64,000 bases of DNA from Verrucomicrobiaceae bacterium. Lineage in GTDB: Bacteria > Verrucomicrobiota > Verrucomicrobiia > Verrucomicrobiales > Verrucomicrobiaceae. Shown here piece after piece: positions 62,532-64,000 of this stretch. Both the position numbers and the translations under genes were made by a program. Below the pieces are notes generated by a model. That model saw only the letters and a program-made list of their open reading frames with translations. It was not told the DNA's origin and did no database searches. The stretch is taken from assembly GCA_019694165.1 (NCBI GenBank), contig JAIBCL010000018.1, positions 62,001 to 126,000 on the forward strand, in the 5' to 3' direction. The stretch's first letter is position 1. Every line of letters starts with the position of its first letter.

Positions 62532-63470
62532 TCAACGAGTCGTCGTCCTGTAATGTAACGGCACACCATTGAGCTTCAGCGACTCGATTTGGAAGTCGAA
62601 CCACGTGGCCTTTCGACCATCGATCATCTTCTTCTGGTTGTGGTCGAGACCTGCGACTTCGAAGTAGTTGTGCTTCACGCCGAGCTTTGTCAACGCCTCG
62701 TGATACTCGCGCACGGTGATGAGGTGATCGGGGTCAGCGGTGCCGCAGGCAACTTGGATGCGGAGGTTGGCTTTGATGTAGTCGAGGTTCTTCTCGAGGT
62801 TCAGGAAGGCGTCGTTGTCGCGCAAGCGCTCTGGGTCGTCGCCGAGATAGGCGTTGGGCAGGTTCTTCGAGTCGGAGACGTGATAGACATTGCCGCTTTG
62901 GTTGAAGAGCGAGCCGAAGAGCTGCGGATGCTTCATCGCGAGATTCGTGGAGCCACGTCCGCCCATGCTGAAGCCCTCGATGCAGCGTGCCTTGCGATCC
63001 GCGATGGTGCGATACGTGGCGTCGATGTGCGGGATGAGTTCCTTGATCATCATCGTCTCTGCCATGAAGCGCTCGTCGCCCGAGTCCTGATACATCGTCG
63101 AGCGCCCGCCATTTGGGAACACCATCACGATCTCCGGCAACTTCCCCGCCAGGATGCCCTCGTGCAACATGCTGGCCGAATACACGCTCCGCGCCTCATT
63201 CCCGCCCGCGCCATGCAGATGATAAATCACCGGATACCGACGCTCCGTGTCCGTCGCATAGCCCGGCGGCAGGTAGATGCAGTAACCCACCTCGCGCTTC
63301 ATCGACTCGCTGCGGAAGGTGTGATGCGTGACACCGGTTGGCAGCTCGGGGATCGGCGATGCGACCCACATGTCGTTGGTGTTGGCTTGGTTGGCTTTCG
63401 GCTTCGGCTGAGCGGCGAAGAGTGTGTGGCTGAGGGCGAAGAGGATGATGGTGATGACGCTGCGGGACAT
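62532..63470 (-). CDS. Secreted esterase (esterase D / acetyl-xylan-esterase-like)
   Basis: A 312-residue alpha/beta hydrolase from the ATG at 63470 with a signal peptide (1-19). His-Leu-His-Gly-Ala-Gly-Gly marks the oxyanion region (about 80), Gly-Phe-Ser-Met-Gly-Gly-Arg-Gly is the nucleophile elbow (about 166-173), and Asp in Gly-Thr-Ala-Asp-Pro-Asp and His in Gly-Leu-Asp-His-Asn-Gln complete the triad. It may deacylate plant or algal polysaccharide. It converges on the epimerase gene. Confidence 0.88.
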   Translation of the reverse strand: MSRSVITIILFALSHTLFAAQPKPKANQANTNDMWVASPIPELPTGVTHHTFRSESMKREVGYCIYLPPGYATDTERRYPVIYHLHGAGGNEARSVYSASMLHEGILAGKLPEIVMVFPNGGRSTMYQDSGDERFMAETMMIKELIPHIDATYRTIADRKARCIEGFSMGGRGSTNLAMKHPQLFGSLFNQSGNVYHVSDSKNLPNAYLGDDPERLRDNDAFLNLEKNLDYIKANLRIQVACGTADPDHLITVREYHEALTKLGVKHNYFEVAGLDHNQKKMIDGRKATWFDFQIESLKLNGVPLHYRTTTR

Positions 63471-63522
63471 GATGACTGAAAAACGATGCGCCCAGTGGCG
63501 TCTCTCACGGCACCTCATCCGG

Positions 63523-63649
63523 CAGCACTAAATCAACAAATCGTCGATTTCGTGCTCTCTAAAATGTGATCAAATGAGAGCACCAAATTGACATCATGTC
63601 GTTTTGGTGCTCTCATCTTGCGCTCCAAACAGAGCACCAAATCGACATC
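63523..63649. repeat. Array of five alternating 19-bp motifs (about 55-bp period)
   Basis: Five copies of a motif near GAGAGCACCAAATCGACAT alternate in orientation: plus at about 63524-63537 (partial), minus at 63543-63559, plus at 63576-63594, minus at 63596-63614 and plus at 63631-63649. The plus copies and the minus copies each recur about every 54-55 bases, so it is a tandem array of palindromic units. A perfect TTGACA (63588-63593) lies inside the third copy, with a weak TCTCAT 17 bases later. The array ends 10 bases before the AAA ATPase ATG, so it likely regulates that gene or is a recognition site for it. Confidence 0.85.
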
Positions 63650-63659
63650 TCGCCCAGCC

Positions 63660-64000
63660 ATGTCAGACGATTTCCCCTTCCACGGCCGCCGCTTCCACGC
63701 GGATCAATTCGCCCGATTGCTGCGGCAGGCGAAGCCCTCGCTCGTCGTTGTGCAGGGCCGGCGACGCATCGGCAAGAGCGCCTTCGTCCGACACTGCGGG
63801 CAGACGTTTGCCGATCACTACTTCAAGTTCGAGGGCCTGGGACCGCGCGAAGGCATCGGCAAGCCAGAGCAGCTTGCCAGCTTCGCCGAGCAGCTCGCCG
63901 CTCAGACCTCCCTGCCGAAGATGGCGCTCGAGAGCTGGCCGCAGGCATTCCAGACGCTCGCCGCCATGCTGCCGAAGAAGGGGAAGACCGTGCTGTTGCT
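63660..64000 (+). CDS. AAA/archaeal-type ATPase (3' partial at the window edge)
   Basis: The first 113 residues of an ATPase. The Walker A is Gly-Arg-Arg-Arg-Ile-Gly-Lys-Ser (about residues 33-40) and the window ends at the strand (Lys-Thr-Val-Leu-Leu-Leu) that would lead to Walker B. The layout, with Walker A very close to the N-terminus after Phe-x-Gly-Arg, is that of the archaeal ATPase (PF01637)/DUF234 group, often accessory genes that carry a nuclease-like C-terminal domain. The true C-terminus and any partner lie outside. The repeat array immediately upstream makes self-regulation likely. Confidence 0.8.
   Translation, partial: MSDDFPFHGRRFHADQFARLLRQAKPSLVVVQGRRRIGKSAFVRHCGQTFADHYFKFEGLGPREGIGKPEQLASFAEQLAAQTSLPKMALESWPQAFQTLAAMLPKKGKTVLL

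Noticed and set aside
63523-63649. CRISPR-like array
   Set aside because: The motifs alternate in orientation, are only about 55 bp apart in like orientation, and the spaces between them are neither uniform nor unique as spacers. No cas genes are seen.

Overview
The window is 64 kb of GC-rich (roughly 63% by eye), densely coded chromosome. The gene content points to Verrucomicrobia, probably Verrucomicrobiae and related to Prosthecobacter or Akkermansia. The evidence is a type IV pilus assembly operon laid out like the Akkermansia Amuc_1098-1102 locus, a giant secreted ceramidase-like/PVC-type dehydrogenase/cytochrome c fusion, two secreted proteins with an SHD1-like domain, a sulfatase and many secreted hydrolases. 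This assignment is inference from families, not from a marker gene. I saw no rRNA, tRNA or CRISPR array.

Layout. 1-5271: pilus operon (PilN-like partial, PilO-like, PilP-like, secretin). 5336-7725: a secreted Gfo/Idh/MocA oxidoreductase diverging from an MFS transporter. 7818-13259: a tripartite CzcCBA/CusCBA-type metal efflux operon. 13266-17634: Uma2 nuclease-like protein, a CcoI/FixI-type copper P-ATPase, a palindromic repeat and an SDR. 17701-18824: a lower-GC AbiJ-like defence gene and a truncated dxs remnant. 18922-26735: pyrC, a lipoprotein, pyrF, a membrane metallophosphoesterase, a structured RNA candidate with a strong terminator, a carboxy-terminal processing protease and tsaD. 26874-35723: an SHD1/peptidase-like protein, serA divergent from leuD, an alkaline-phosphatase-like protein, a degenerate heparinase-like protein and a sugar-nucleotide epimerase. 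35878-38251: universal stress protein and mntH divergent from mntR, with an inverted-repeat operator between them. 38319-50955: amtB, SMP-30-like, esterase, moaA, GH32-like, the ceramidase/dehydrogenase/cytochrome fusion and a CAP-domain protein. 51261-61406: a sugar-acid or sulfated-glycan utilisation cluster (MFS, AraC, toroid-sulfatase fusion, Gfo/Idh/MocA, SDR, SSS symporter, DgoD-like dehydratase). 61481-64000: a second epimerase paralogue, an esterase, an array of inverted repeats and the start of an AAA ATPase.

The most unusual pattern is palindromic repeat elements lying in frame inside conserved genes. The copper ATPase (15727-15865) and pyrF (21568-21676) carry clear two-hairpin elements. 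The sulfatase (56163-56189) carries a smaller hairpin, and tsaD has a possible fourth case. This resembles in principle the protein-coding palindromic elements of Rickettsia (RPEs). Related palindromes also sit between genes (16596-16772, 26752-26822, 40731-40828) and appear to abut a truncated dxs fragment. The second notable pattern is five alternating copies of a 19-bp motif immediately upstream of the AAA ATPase gene at the right edge, one copy containing a perfect -35 hexamer.
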